Shown: positions 20,964 through 33,185, counted from the first letter of the stretch. The stretch: 64,000 nt of DNA from Naematelia aurantialba (GCA_021527695.1 JAKFAO010000002.1:1550501-1614500), one strand, 5' to 3'. A program made the numbers and translations. The notes: generated by a model from the sequence alone, not told the origin.

Positions 20964-23900
20964 TGAACTGGCCACGTCAGCGCGATGTCCGCGGCGTCGA
21001 GGACCTCCTCGGATGCTGCGATGGGGCCAAAGGGGGAAGAGAAGATGGGCAGCAAGCGAGCGTGCAGGGTGTTTAAGTGGATGGCCCGGCGGCTCCTGGG
21101 CCAGGCCAGGGTCGCGGGGATTGGGGTGGAAGCGCCCGGGGAACGACGAGTTGAATGCTGACGTCGCGTAGGGCGACAAAGGACAGTGGAATGTGGCGAT
21201 GAGGTCGTGGAAGAACGTCAAGCTCACGATAAGGGTTGATCTCGAAGGCGCCGAAGGCACTGGTCGAATGGAACGACGTGGAGGAGAGGGCGGCGGGAGT
21301 TTCACCTACGCCGATGTTTCGCACCCTTGTGATGTAATCGCCGCGCCGCAGCGATACAGATCGAGCGCGCCGCGGGGGTGGATGACTTTGTGCTGGGAGA
21401 GGGAGCAGAGCGATGAGGGAGGATGCCTCGAAATAGATGAAGCAAAAGGTTTTGTATCGAAGACCAAGAGAAGGGGCTGGAGGAAAAGGGGGGAAGAAAT
21501 CCTTTTTGATAACACGAGAGATAGATAGGTAATCTTTCGCCCTCGCTTTTTTTTTTCCAAAAGCGCTGAAAACGGGGGGGAGGGAGGGGGCCAGAGAAGA
21601 GGCAGCGGGAGCAAAAATATATATGTATTAGAATACCAGGCGTAGAGGCTAGTGAAAAAGAGAAGATTAGATGTTGGGGGAATTTGATCATTGTCCGAAT
21701 CGGGCAATAGTGTGCGTTGCTGATTTGATAGCAGCCAAAGACATACACCCCCAGGTGGCCCGATTCCTAATGGAAGCTTCCTTTCCAGGGCAGTGTATAT
21801 TTATCCCTTTCTCGCCTTCAAAGGCAGGCATTTTGCATGTTCCCCAAGGCTTCGAGGGAGAGAAGGCGATAAAGGGGCAGTGCGGAAGGAAGGGGTATTT
21901 GACGTTTGACGTGTGACCGTTTGTGAGCACGAGGGGAGATGGCGGAGAGTCAGAGGGGAGAAGGAGCGAGAAGCGATGTGGCAGCCACGAAACTCTGGGC
22001 ACCCGGCCTCGCCCCCAGTCTCCGTAGCCGAGATGGGGGGGAAAAGTCCCTCGTTCCTTGTTATTCTCGTACCCGTGCTCTCGGCCTCATCCTACATCCT
22101 ACGACGAAAAGACCGAAGCGTAGCCCGCAGAGACAACGCTGCAGCCCTCGAGAGTGGTGTTGCGGCGCGGAGCGCACCAGCAGAGAGGAGCAGTGCGCCT
22201 GCGATGCGTGATGATTGTAATGCGCGATGCATTGCCCAGAGAGTTTGGTACAGCGCGGAAGAGGACGGGAAGGGATGACGACGCGTCTCCGGAAGCGATA
22301 CCGGGATACCCGCGATCTTCCTGCCACATTCTGCAGGGCCATCTCTCTGACGGGGCCGAGCGAAGAAACTACAAGACACTGCAACGGGCGAGACTTCTGA
22401 ATCGTCCTAGACCGTGGCCATACGGCTCGTGCTCTCGTGCGAGTGCGATCGCAGCTGCACGCAGCATGCAGGGACGCCGCGACTAGTCACTCTCAAACAG
22501 CCACATGGGCGCTGTTTCTGTTTACTTGTTTGATTTGGCCGTCTGGCACCGTGTCGAGCCGCAGCCTGCTGTGCTCTGGGTGTTGGCCAAGCGTCCAACG
22601 ACGTCAGTGCGTGCCGGCGCCGACGTCAGTGACACGTCGATGCAAACGTCAGCGCGAAAAACGTCGCTTAGATGTCGTGCCCGCGCGGTGCTTGATCAGG
22701 GCAACAATCGCGAATTCTCCCGTAATCTCCGCCACGCCACGCCAGCAAAACCCCGCACCTCGTAATCAAACGTCACCGAGCACGTTGGCGTGGACATGCC
22801 CACACGCCTGGCGGGGGTGCGACCCAAGCCGTCGCCGCCTCGAGCCTAAACGTAAATCCCCGTCTGTCGTGCCCAGACGTGCTCAGCTGTGACTTTTGTG
22901 AACTGTCGTTTCGTATTGGATGCGAGCCCGAGCAAGAGCAAAAAGCGAGCAGGTGGGAATGGGAAAGGGTAACTCTCACTGTCGAAATCGGGAATCGGGG
23001 CGACGATTTGCCGATCAGGCGGGTCACGAGGTGATAACGATTTACCACTTTCGGCCACTCCGGTACTCCGGCTTGCCCGGCTAGTCCCACGGCACTCGAA
23101 AACAATCGAGAAACCCAAACATCAAACGCCTAATCTCGCATCTCGGGAATAACATTGTGGCGCCTGATACCGATCGGGCTATCCTTCCTGCCTACCCATG
23201 CTACTGCGAGTAGAAATGCATGGTGTGATACGGATTTCCTCGCTCAGCCATAATTTGGCGCTCGGCCGAAATGCATCCCCCAAGCATGTCGGAGACGCGA
23301 TCTCATCTGTCCGGGCAGCAGCAGGTGTAGGGAAATGTATCCCTACAGGGAGGACTGCGTGACTGCCCAACGCACGTTGCACTGGGTTTGCTCTGACACC
23401 AGGCTGCACTTGACAAGGCATGCAATTGACACGGCATGCACTGGGCTTGCGCTTGACTTGCGCTCGACTGCAATGGCTTGACTTGGCACTGAGCTTGCCT
23501 TGCCTCGCTCGCCGTATCGGGTGCTTTCCCAGACGGGACGCGTTATCGCGAAAGGGTTATCACCTCTATCGCATCGTCCGGCCGACCACGGACTTGGCTA
23601 ACGCCGAGCCGATATGTTCATTGTGGCTGTATCTCGTGGCTGTATCTCGCTGGGGCTGTCTCTCAGTGGAAGTCTCTCAGTGGCTGTCTCTCAATGGCTG
23701 TATCTCAGCACAGACCAACATATGCATGAGAGAGTGACGCGTGAATCCGCGCCCATCGATTGCACCTCTATCTACACGCGTTACTGTCCGTTGCCCATTG
23801 CTATCTCTACTTTTCGCTTACCGCTATCAACAAACCATCACGCATACAGACCACACCGGCCCCGTCGTTCACTCCACCTGAACTCCAACCATCGCTTCGC

Positions 23901-24144
23901 CACTCGATGCACGCTCCATCTTCTGCCTTGCATTGAAGCTCTCGCCCTCCTGCTCATGTCCCTCTACACACCCATCGGATTCTGCCTTTCCCTCCTCTTC
24001 TGCTTCTTTGCTTTCCAAACTCCCGGATGTCCAAGCTACCGGAGATGCTCCAGCTGCTCCTAAATACGCCGCGTCCAAATCCTCAATCACGCTTCCAAAT
24101 GCTCCCAGTCGCTCCGTGACGCTCCAGCTGCGCCGGTGCCTCGC
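20964..24144. other. 3.2-kb region between CIR1 start and regulator-1 stop
   Basis: Must hold the CIR1 promoter and leader and the 3' region of the next gene. Seen here: an A/T run at about 21545-21560, an AT patch at 21615-21630, and a degenerate tandem repeat of TGGCTGTATCTC-like units at about 23620-23705. Open frames up to 151 codons exist on both strands with no family signature. No gene supported. Confidence 0.45.
23617..23708. repeat. Degenerate tandem repeat (GTGGCTGT-TCTC)
   Basis: Six or so copies of a 12-16-nt unit around TGGCTGTATCTC and CAGTGGCTGTCTCTCA. Confidence 0.65.
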
Positions 24145-27100
24145 TCAGATCGCCCCACCGTCATAGCCCGAACCGCCCATGCCCACTCCACCCATGATCC
24201 CATCAATCAATGTGTCCCAATACACCACCGAGTTGCCATCCCCCCCAATCATGCCCATCGGACCCATCCCCATCGGCGCCTGCGTCTGTGTCGTTTGTGC
24301 GAGGTTCATCCAGCCCGCCGCGGAACCATTCACGTTCGGGTCACCCATCGGCGGCATGGCCATCCCTGTCGGCGCCATGACGTTGTATGTGTTGCCGTAG
24401 GCTCCAGTGGGCGGGAAGCCGTAGATGCCCGTGTACGGGTTGATGGTCGGGTCAGAGCCGGGCCCGAACGACGTGTTCGACATCAACCAGTGATCGAGCC
24501 TGTGCCGCGTCAGTACGAGCTTCCAACTAGCCCTTGATGTGGCTCTGGACGCCCAGAGGAAATCCAGGACTCACAGTCTCTGCGGCTGATCTTCTTCTGG
24601 GCTCGAGCTGACTCCCGGCGGCGTAGGAAGCACCCCATATGGGCTCTTGGTCACTCCCATCCCTGCCTGTCCCTGACTCTGAATCTGGTTCAAATTCGCA
24701 TTTGTCGACGAGTTGACGGCCGGGCTTTGGCTGATCGGCGACCGGCTCAGCGGCGTGACCTGGCCCGGACCAGCGTACGGGGCCGGCTGGGGGTTTTCCC
24801 GCTCTGCTGAGACTTTGTCATGCGTCCCACGGATGAGGGCCGTGCGCGGTCGCCCATTGTCGCGGTGTTCTGCCATCTCGAGAGCACGGCGGTGCAGAGT
24901 GTGGATCTGAGTCGTTAGATGGATTCTGGGGTCAAGGCACCGATGCAGAGAAAGCATGTGCAATAGACACGGAGCGTGTGTACTTAAATCTGTGGTGTAG
25001 AAGCGTGTGGGAGGGACAACTCTCTAAGGGGAGGAGAGAGTTGTGGGAGGGAAAAAACAACAGGACATACGATCAAAGCCTCCTTCTGCGAAAAGTCATC
25101 CGCTTTTGGGTCATGAGGGAAATGCTCCATGAATGACTCGACGATCGCGCGCATATCCTTGGCGTGCGCCGCGTTCTGCGAGATTAGCTCATGCTCATTG
25201 CTTGAAAATCGACTCAGGCTTAGACTTACAGGATCCATGATCAGACTGATTCCCGCTATCATCGCGGCATTCTACGACCAATCAGAGTCATTCTCATTGG
25301 TGCCCTATCACTGATGTGATCGAGTATGAAGCAAGAAGGGTCAAGGAACAAGGTCAAAAGGTGTGGCGTCACGCATCAAGAGAGTAGCATGAAGAGTGAA
25401 GGATACATGTACTCACAAACTCGCGGAACGAGGACCCAAGCAGCGTCTCGAAGAAATCTGGACAGTCTTTCTTGAACTGCCGCCTCTGTGACGTATCAGC
25501 AATCAGCGCTAGTGTCTCTACCCAGATAGCGAGCGGAGAGCAAAGGGGAAGACGAACGATCTTAAAGTCCGTGACGGCTGCATCGAAGCATGCCGCGCGG
25601 GAAAGCGCATATCGGCTCGATCGCAGTTTCCTGAGCAGCCATGGGCGCTAGGAGACGGTAAGTCCTGAGCCAGAGGGATGGGAAAGACGTACGTGGAAGA
25701 TGATGATAAAATGTAATATCTCCGTCTGGATATAATACCGATGAACTGGGAGGTACCACAGCTCTGCTCCCATTAGCGCCATCCCACAACCTGACCCGTA
25801 CAGTCACGACTGCGATCACGGTCACTTGATGCGACTTACTCTCATCGTACGACTTGTCTGGATTCTTCATGGCAAAGCATTCTGGCAACTCATTGACCAA
25901 AGCCTTGAACTCTGCATCCAGAGCCTCCACGTCCCGGTACTGCGTCTGGCCGTTGAGGCGCTGAAAGTGCTGTGTCACCTAAACCGAAGACGTCAGCTGC
26001 TCAGTCTGCTATTAATCTGCGAGAACAGAGAGTCCCCGTGCAGACGTGGCGGTTCGCAAGGACATACCTTGGCAACGATCTCACCGAGGCGGCGGCGAAG
26101 GATGAGGTACGTCGCAAACGTCGGTTCAGCCATTGGTCTAGGCTGGGCGCGAGGATCTGTACGCAGGGTGGACAAGTTAATATTCTGGGGCGGCCTGTAG
26201 GTAAGGTCAGCAACGGGTCGCGCCCAGACAATATCATACTGACAAGGTGTCACTACAGTCTGGCGAGATGCTTGTTGGCCGGCCCAGGAGACAGGAATAC
26301 CTACACCATCAAACATCAGCGATGAGGAGTCAAGCCACAGTGATGACAAGACGAACGTCGCATCCGCATGGACGAGGTAAGACCACAGACGCCGTCGGTA
26401 TTCTGTCAAGTACGGATCGAGGCCCAATTTCTTGCCATCTCGGTGTAGACCGATAGCTTGACCTGTGGTGATTGCCGAGCGGAACTCTGCCCACCCTTCT
26501 GCGAGTCGCCGCTCGTGCATGAGGACGAGGTAGAGACCAGTCTACATTGTCAGCAGCGAAGACATCGGCGGATAAGGACCCTCACTAGAAGCCGAGTCTC
26601 AACGAGCTGCAAGCTCTCCGCCTTGACGGCCGACGCGATGAGGATGGCATTTTTTGCTGGGCCGTATCAGCTCAATTCTGTCAGAGATGCGGAAGCTTCA
26701 CAGTTCCAGTAGAAGCGCAGACTGCTTGTCCGTTTCTGTTCTTCCGAGTACTCCCATGCACCTGGGGCCACCCGTACCGCCAAGGCGAGGACGATGAAGA
26801 CCAAAGGCAGAGCGATGACGTGGTTTGAGTCGATTGCCTGAGACGAGTAGACGTCTTCGAAAGCTGCAGATGTCAGCAGGAAACGGATGGAAATTCCGGA
26901 AGCAGTTGGGATAGCGGGCTGCAGGAGTAGACACAAGACGTCAGGAAAGGAGTTACAAGGAAGACAAGAGTGGAGGTCTCAGAAGCAGTACGAGTGAAGG
27001 TTACAAGGCAGTGGACATACCTTGTCGGAAGAGATGCTCGTCAATGGGGTACCTGACGTAGTCGATCTTGGAAAAGTACCAAGCGACGAGATCGTCTGCG

Positions 27101-29084
27101 AAGGATTTGGCCGGGAGGTCCTGAATCAGATCTTGCACCTGTATCACGTCAGCATCCGACCTGACCGACGATGCCTTCTTGTCCCAGTGTACGCAATGAA
27201 GGGCAGAATCAGTGACAGACGGCAGACTCTGTGATACGGGCCGATGAAGAGGCAGGGTATCTTTCGTGGCAGATTTTGTATCAGACTCACCTTATGTGGG
27301 CTGACGCCGCAGTCCTCAAACAGCCGCTGCAGCTGCTCGGCCGGTGTCCCATGATAATCTAATCCACGGGGAACAGGCCCAGTAGAGCGGATCATACTCT
27401 GTGGAAGCGGGTTGCGGATGGACGTGTCCCTGTCCAAACCAAACACGACGTCCTCGCCCGCGCGGTCAGCGAGCTCATGCGTGCCCTCCCGGGGATCGTG
27501 GTCGTGGTCGTTATCCTGCCGGTCGCGACGTATATGCATGGGCAAATGCCATGCTGTCGAGGCCGAGTTGGGTGGCTCGTCGGATGGTGAGCCGGGGTCC
27601 ATGCGAAGTGGGGCTGGCGAGCTAGCGGGTGCATGATCTGGGAATGTGCATTAGCGCCGACGTCTTTCGTTGTGTCCTGCATTGCCGCAGTGAGGCAATG
27701 AGGGAGGGAGGGAGGGAGGGAGGGAAGGAGGGAAGGAGGGAGTGAAGTGGGGACTAAGAAGTGAAGAATGAAGAAAATAGAAGTGAAGAAGTGAAGGAGT
27801 GAAGGAGTGAAGGAGTTACGAAGTAAAAGTGAAAGAGTGAAGAAATGAAGGATTGAAGGAGCGAACGGAGGCAGGATTGAAGGAGTGACAGCGACGAGTT
27901 GATAGTAACGAGTGAACAGTGCACGTACTGATTCTCCAATCACTCAACGCCTTGCCTTCCAGTCCGTCCACTCTGTTCGCCATGGCATTGACCATGGCCT
28001 CGAGCCTTCCGACGCGCACACTCAGCGTCGGCAACATCGACGGGGGCCTGGCCGTGCTTTGCGGCTCCGAGCCTGCCTGCGCCTCGGCCGCGCCTCCTAT
28101 TCCAGGCGAACTCTTGGCCTTGTCTCCTGCTGCTGCCGTGGTGGTGGCGGAGGCGGTCTGGGACTGGGACGGACGGGACGGGGGCGTCCCATGTCTCGAG
28201 TACGGCACACAGAGCTCTGGGACCCTGCGCGACACGCAGTGCTGGCACGGCGTCTCTCTATTGCACTTTTGCTTCCTCTTGGCGCACTCGGCACACGACA
28301 GCGCCACACGACGTTTCTTCTTCTTGGGCGCCGACGGGTCCGAGTCGGTCTTTTCGTCTTTGACCGTTCCGTGCTGCGACGGGAAATGAGACGACGGCGT
28401 CCCCGCCGGCGACTGCGAGGAACTCCCCCGCGCATCCCGCCCACTGCCTTCACGACCCTCACGCCCCTCCCTGGACGGCACTCCAGGACCGGGACCAGGC
28501 ATGGACACGGAGACGGAGACGGACCCAGAGCCAGAGCCACTGTGCGTCACGGGCGTCATGAGGGGCACGCGCGGAGAGGCAGAGCGGTACTGGTATCCGC
28601 TGCTGCTGGCCCCGCGATGGTTCACAATGGGGTACGAGCCGTGCCCATCCCAGGCCGTTGCTGATCGATGCGGAAAGTCCGCTAGCGGGGGCAGTCTTTG
28701 TCCTCCTGTGCCTTGCCCTCCTCCTCCTCCACCACCACCACCACCTCCTCCAGCCCCGATACCGAGGCTGCTGGTGCCGCCGCCTCCAACGTCCCCTGTA
28801 CGAGGCGAAAGACCCGACACGGAAGGACTCCACGTCGCCATCCCGCGTGACGAAGGCGGCCGCTCGGGATGCTGAACCCAACTTGATGGATCGGTGTGCC
28901 CGCCCGAGGGAGACGGTGCATCTCGAAACCCAGGCGACTGGGGCAAGTACCCCCTGGGCGAGGGCGGTGGAAGTGTCAGCTCGCGGAGAAACGAGTTGGA
29001 CCGATGGTGGCTCTGTCCTGTCGGGCCAGCCGCTGTCGCTGACGGTCGGGGGTATCGAGGATCGTCCATCGGACGCCCCTGCAT
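24145..29084 (-). CDS. Zn2Cys6 fungal-specific transcription factor (regulator 1)
   Basis: Nuclear regulator with an N-terminal binuclear zinc cluster and a fungal_trans middle domain. The cluster, after a basic KKKKRRVALS, has the standard spacing C-x2-C-x6-C-x5-C-x2-C-x8-C (CAECAKRKQKCNRETPCQHC). A heptad-like helix follows (SVRVGRLEAMVNAMANRVDG). After an intron of about 310 nt the middle domain appears: HGTPAEQLQRLFEDCG, DLVAWYFSKIDYVRYPIDE, and the signature QAIGLHRDGKKLGLDPYLTE with RRRLWSYLVHADATF. The C-terminus is Gly/Met/Asn-rich (GFPPTGAYGNTYNVMAPTG) and ends GSGYDGGAI. The N-terminus is disordered, with a run of about 12 Gly near 28710-28760. ATG 29084 (MQGRPMDDPRYP) was chosen because the frame extends upstream only to a GTG. 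About ten introns; the target pathway is unknown. Confidence 0.85.
27690..27885. repeat. Homopurine/homopyrimidine tract in a regulator-1 intron
   Basis: GGGAGGGAGGGAGGGAGGGA followed by GAAGGAGGGAAGGAGGG and then a long series of GTGAAGGA-type units. It lies inside the intron between the zinc-cluster exon (donor near 27923) and the next exon (acceptor near 27618). The G-runs on the plus strand could form a quadruplex. Confidence 0.85.
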
Positions 29085-29780
29085 CGCTCGCAGACGGGCG
29101 TTGGTCGACAGCGCTGACGACGTCCCGCCTGGATTCGCGATCACCCTGCCGTCTGGGTGGATGGATGTGGGCGAGTCGAGTGCTTGGAGTGACGAGTAAG
29201 AGCAAGAACACGCGCAATCGCAAGAGCAAAGCGCGATAGGGATCAGATGTATAATGCAAGACGAAATGCTTGGTTGCCTCCCCTCGGCCTTTGGGATCAG
29301 GCGGTTTGGATTCGTTCGGTTTTCCCCGCTCCTCGTTTTTCGCCCCGCTTCTGTTCGCGTGTTCGGGTCCTCGCGACAAAAGCCCAGGCCTGGATGCTAC
29401 TGGGTAGCTGGCAGCTGCTCAGCTTTTGGAGCTTCGAAAGGCAGCACCGTGGCTTGGGCTAGGATTGCCAGAGCTGTCGACGAGGACCAAAGGGCAAAGT
29501 GAAACAGTCAAGAGGGTTGAAAAGGACCGTTCGGACTGGAAATCGCCCCGTAGACACCAAAACCGATTTTGCTCCGAAACGCTCCGCGGCAATGGCACAA
29601 AGAGACGTGCGACGATCGTTGGGCCAAATTCCAACCCCAGACGTGACAAGAGACAAATGCTTGCATGAGAGCGCACTGCCAGTGCGTGGCCTGACCTTTT
29701 GCAGACATAAAGTATAGATATAGATATACAAGTCGTGTAAGATACGCATGGGACGGCCCAACTCCCAAGGATCCCGCTCA

Positions 29781-31955
29781 TCATGCACTCTGTTTGGCAC
29801 TGTGTTGTGAGTGTTTCTTTCGCTCTCCCGCCAGCGTCTGTGCAAACTTGCTTCGCTCGCGGAACCAAACCCCCTTGAAGTAGAATAGAAAGATGGGAAT
29901 CGTGACGAACACAGCGACGATGGCGAGGATGGTCGTCGGCCATTCGAGGTGAAGGCGGTACGAATCGCCACCGACATTACTGTAGACTGTCAAGGAGTCA
30001 GCAGAAGGGTCAAGGATCCAGTAAGAAGGAGCACAGTGGGAGATGGGGACGAACATGGCGTAGAGTACATGGCTGCGATACCAGCGAGGAAGTCTCGGGC
30101 GAGACCGTTACCGCCTGTTGCCGAGGCGGAGTAGGGGCCATACGCAGCGATCATATAATCGATGGTCGACATGTAGATGGCATACTGAACGGTGGCGTCA
30201 GCCTGGGGACCTGCGCGAAATACGGGAGGGGAGCGAGCAGTGGGAGAGGAACACTCACGTTGGCGATGCCGACGAGGGCGCTGAAGATCATCGGGGCGAT
30301 CCAGTGAACGCGCGGGGGACCAAGACTGGTCCAAGCGAATCCAAAGAGGCCGATCGCCTCCAGGGGAGCGAGGTAGAGAAGCGGCTTGAGTCGGATCTCT
30401 GGTGGTGTATCTGGGTCCTTCAGGATCATCTGGCGCTGTTTCCACAGAGCTGGGATGTATATTGCCCATGCGATAAAGTATCCGATGGCGATGGGGACAA
30501 ACGTCGCTGCCATGAGCTCGGTCGAGAAACCCCACTGCTGGTAGACTGGCGTGAAAGCCTCCAGGAAAGTGAAGATCAGGGCGTCGCTGAAGCCTGAAAG
30601 CAGGGAACAACAAAGAACAATCGGTTCTCGCAAAAACATCTCAAACGGCCGTGCCCATGTCGCCAGTATCTCATGTTTCGAGAATCGGTTCTCCTTGACC
30701 TCCAACGGGCCGTAGATGTTGCTCTGACCGGCTTTCCGTTGTCGCCGTGCCTCACGATCCAGTAACACTGCCGACCGCGTCTCGGGCACCAAGACCAGAT
30801 GAAGGATCTGCACGAACCCGCCAAAAATGAGTTGCACCCAGCAAATCCAAGCCCATGAGAGGTGCGCTTCGATGAAGGGGCCGACGAGGGGGCCGATCAC
30901 GCTCCCGAACACGGAAGAAAAGACGACAAATGCCACGGCGAATTGCTGAGTGTTGCAGTCCCACATGTCGGCCACTCCCACAAGTCAGCATCAGGCTATA
31001 GAGAAACCACGAGTTCACGCTCACCCATGCCGAGGGTGACGGACCCGCCGGCAGACGACAGACCGCCGAGTGCCCGTGCCGCGATGACGGTGCCGAAGTT
31101 GGGCGCCAAGGCAGCCAAAATCTGCCAAACTGAGCGAATCAGCATGGGGTCACTGTGAGGCAAAGCACGGCGTGCATTGCCACGCTGCACTGCGATGTGT
31201 ACTACAACATGTGAAGCCCAAGTACGCCGCGATTGGACATGTGCCGCATTTCAACCTCGGTGTGATATGGCACTCGACTCACCGTTGACGAGAAACAAGC
31301 TCGCCTGAAGGGTAGGCCACCGCCCAATCTCCTCGGACCAGGGCGCCCACAGCTCGCAGCCAAAGGCATAACAGATCAAGAACACCATCTGTCCTACGCG
31401 GCCGGCCTGGGCTGAGATACCGAATTTTGTCTCTAGCAGGCTCACGCCGTTAGAGTACACCTGGATGTCGTATCAGCGAGCTCGAACATTGTCTGTCTCC
31501 TCCGGGCGGAGACTGGTGCCTCTCATGCACTCCCCTGCTCTCATATGCTCCCCTCCTTGGCGCCTCATCCGCATCCTCCGCGGTCGTCACTACAACGAGA
31601 CCACACTCACCGAAGCATTAAAGTTCATCGAGCACTGCACGACGAAGATGACGCTCAGGATCCGCCACTTTTTGCTGGTCGGATACGAGAACCCAAGCTT
31701 GTCGTACGCTTCCTCCTCCTGCAAGACATGCCTCCCATCCGGCAGATCACCAATGTCCTTTTCATCCACCTCGGTCCCGGCGGGTCGTCGTCTTGGATAG
31801 CGCGCCGCGGGGTCTTCGTCGAGCGCATCGGGGTCGGCGAAGGTTTTCTTGGCCCCTTGCGCTTGGGCTTCGGCGTCGAGAGCGGCTTGGTACACCGCTG
31901 TCTCTTCGCTTGTCCTATCGTCTGCAACATCCATTGACGGTGGGCCGAGCATCAT
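29781..31955 (-). CDS. MFS transporter, DHA1 drug:H+ antiporter type
   Basis: A plasma-membrane major facilitator of the 12-helix drug/polyamine antiporter class. A soluble N-terminus of about 100 residues (MMLGPPSMDVADDRTSEE...) precedes helix 1 (WRILSVIFVVQCSMNFNAS). Next come GQMVFLICYAFGCELWAPWS with EEIGRWP, the loop of motif A, then ALAPNFGTVIAARALGGLSS, the antiporter motif C (FGSVIGPLVGPFIE), the family PETRSAVLLDREARRQRK, and a central loop. The second half has LLSGFSDALIFTFLEAFTPV, TFVPIAIGYFIAWAIYIPAL, PLLYLAPLEAIGLFGFAWTS, YMSTIDYMIAAYGPYSASAT and a last helix LAIVAVFVTIPIFLFYFKGV. Five or six introns, some 50-110 nt. The substrate cannot be read from sequence; it is not an obvious siderophore carrier. 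Confidence 0.88.
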
Positions 31956-32731
31956 TGGGGATGAAGGAAAGTGAAGTGGCGGCGCGAACGACCACCAGAC
32001 ACAATGGAGTCTGGGAAGGAACGTCGGAGAAAGGAGGGGTGACTGCCGCTGTGTGCCCGGTCACGAGTATGAAATGTCCAGGAAAGGAAGTAGCGAGTCG
32101 ATCCCGGCTAGCCAACGAGGCGGTCAACGAGGCGATGAGACAGTTACGACCCAGTCAGAAATCAAGGTGATTGATGAACTGAGGACCAAAGTCGTCCATG
32201 TTGTCTGAATCGACGACTCACCCTTGAATTTCAGTACGGACCGCTTGAATAAGACTCAATTGACGTCATGCATGTGTCACCCCACTCCAGTCTGCTTGCT
32301 CCGACAGTCAGCTCAGCTGCTTGATATCCTGAACTAGTCGGTGAGTCCCGAGTATTGACAGAGAGTCTTGACTCAGCAAAGCGAGAGCGAGCCATGTTGC
32401 ACGGCCACGGGGAGTGACACCCCGTGTTCCCGTCCCTGCTGCCATCTGCCGCTTAGCCCCCGCTCAGACCCCGTGCCCCTGCCGCTGTTCCCCTTCTCCA
32501 AGCTTACAATCCCGGCCGAGAAACGAAGAAAAAGTATTTATGAATTTCGGCTAGTCGCTTAGCCCCACCATCGGGCATACGTCAGAGGCGCAGCATGTGG
32601 CTTCCGGTGGAGGTTTCTCGTAACGACCGAGCTCTGCTTAGAAACTCACCTAAGACCACCGGAAGGCAAGCGTAGAGCATCGCGAGAAGTCGCTCTGAGC
32701 TTCGGAAAGCGCAGCCTTCCAAGAGTAAGAT
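31956..32731. other. Upstream region of the MFS gene
   Basis: About 780 bp with no gene I can support. An AT-rich spot at 32525-32545 (GAAGAAAAAGTATTTATGAA) is the only notable element. Confidence 0.4.
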
Positions 32732-32775
32732 GTATAAGCGCTGGCTCGGCTCGGAATCTCGAGCCAGTTTTATAC
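32732..32775. repeat. Perfect-arm inverted repeat (hairpin) beside the tRNA fragments
   Basis: Arms GTATAA-GCG-CTGGCTCG and CGAGCCAG-TT-TTATAC around an 11-nt loop. Eight and six base pairs match exactly, separated by a small internal loop. It ends two bases before the 5' tRNA fragment. Confidence 0.8.
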
Positions 32776-32777
32776 GC

Positions 32778-32805
32778 GCCCGTATGGTGCAGTGGTCTTT
32801 GTGTC
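32778..32805 (+). pseudogene. tRNA-Arg 5'-half fragment
   Basis: GCCCGTATGGTGCAGTGGTC and TTTGTGTC match the first 32 bases of the intact tRNA-Arg on the opposite strand, with one substitution in the D arm and a 4-nt deletion (AGCA). No anticodon arm, T arm or acceptor 3' strand follows, so it cannot fold as a tRNA. Confidence 0.8.
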
Positions 32806-32837
32806 GAGAACCAACACAATCAGAACGGAGAACCAAC

Positions 32838-32843
32838 AAAAAA
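32838..32843 (-). terminator. RNA polymerase III T-run after tRNA-Arg
   Basis: Six or seven T on the minus strand directly after the acceptor stem, a standard Pol III stop. Confidence 0.8.
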
Positions 32844-32933
32844 ACCCGCACAGGGATTTGAACCCCGGACCATGTCCGCTTTGAACCAAAATTTTCGGAG
32901 GGACACATGCTAAGACCACTACACCATACGGGC
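32844..32933 (-). tRNA. tRNA-Arg (anticodon CCG), with 16-nt intron
   Basis: Folds as a complete cloverleaf: acceptor GCCCGTA with TGCGGGT (one G-U at each end region), D arm GTGT-AGTGGTCTTA-GCAT, anticodon stem TGTCC with GGACA, variable loop TGGTC, T arm CGGGG-TTCAAAT-CCCTG. The anticodon loop is CT-CCG-A, then an intron AAATTTTGGTTCAAAG at the canonical position after base 37, then C. The mature length is 74 nt before CCA addition. CCG reads the CGG arginine codon. Internal A and B boxes are present and a T-run follows. The anticodon depends on the intron being placed at 37/38; the tRNA identity is otherwise sound. Confidence 0.85.
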
Positions 32934-33094
32934 GGCGCCTGGTTAAGCCAGGCGACCATCAATATAATCAGCTCCGCTCCGTAACCTAATCACCATCACC
33001 AGCAACGTCACCGTCTTCGGGAGAGTCCTCTAGCCCACTCCCAACCCCCGCCCGGCAGGGTCTGCCCGCGAGGGCCTGCCGTCTATACGTCTCT

Positions 33095-33185
33095 GATGTC
33101 GTCTATAGAATGGCTTCCATGCATCTATTTCCGAGACTTTTGGAACGAATGGACATGGTCCGGGGTTCAAATCCCTGTGCGGGTT
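33095..33185 (+). pseudogene. Decayed tRNA-Arg copy, 3' half intact
   Basis: Bases 33151-33185 (GGACATGGTCCGGGGTTCAA onward) are identical over 35 nt to the intact tRNA from the anticodon stem through the acceptor end. Just upstream, TCCGAGACTTTTGGAACGAA is a diverged version of the anticodon loop plus intron, and ATGGCTTCCATGCATC may be the remnant of the D arm. The acceptor 5' strand no longer pairs and no T-run follows. Confidence 0.7.

Noticed and set aside
21688..21900. Possible inverted repeat or small mobile element near 21800
   Set aside because: The two purine/pyrimidine arms match only weakly and no target duplication is visible.
27912..28664. 250-codon plus-strand frame opposite regulator 1
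   Set aside because: Arg-rich antisense shadow over a zinc-cluster exon that is clearly coding on the minus strand.
33151..33185. Second functional tRNA-Arg on the plus strand
   Set aside because: No pairing acceptor 5' strand, diverged anticodon region and no Pol III T-run.
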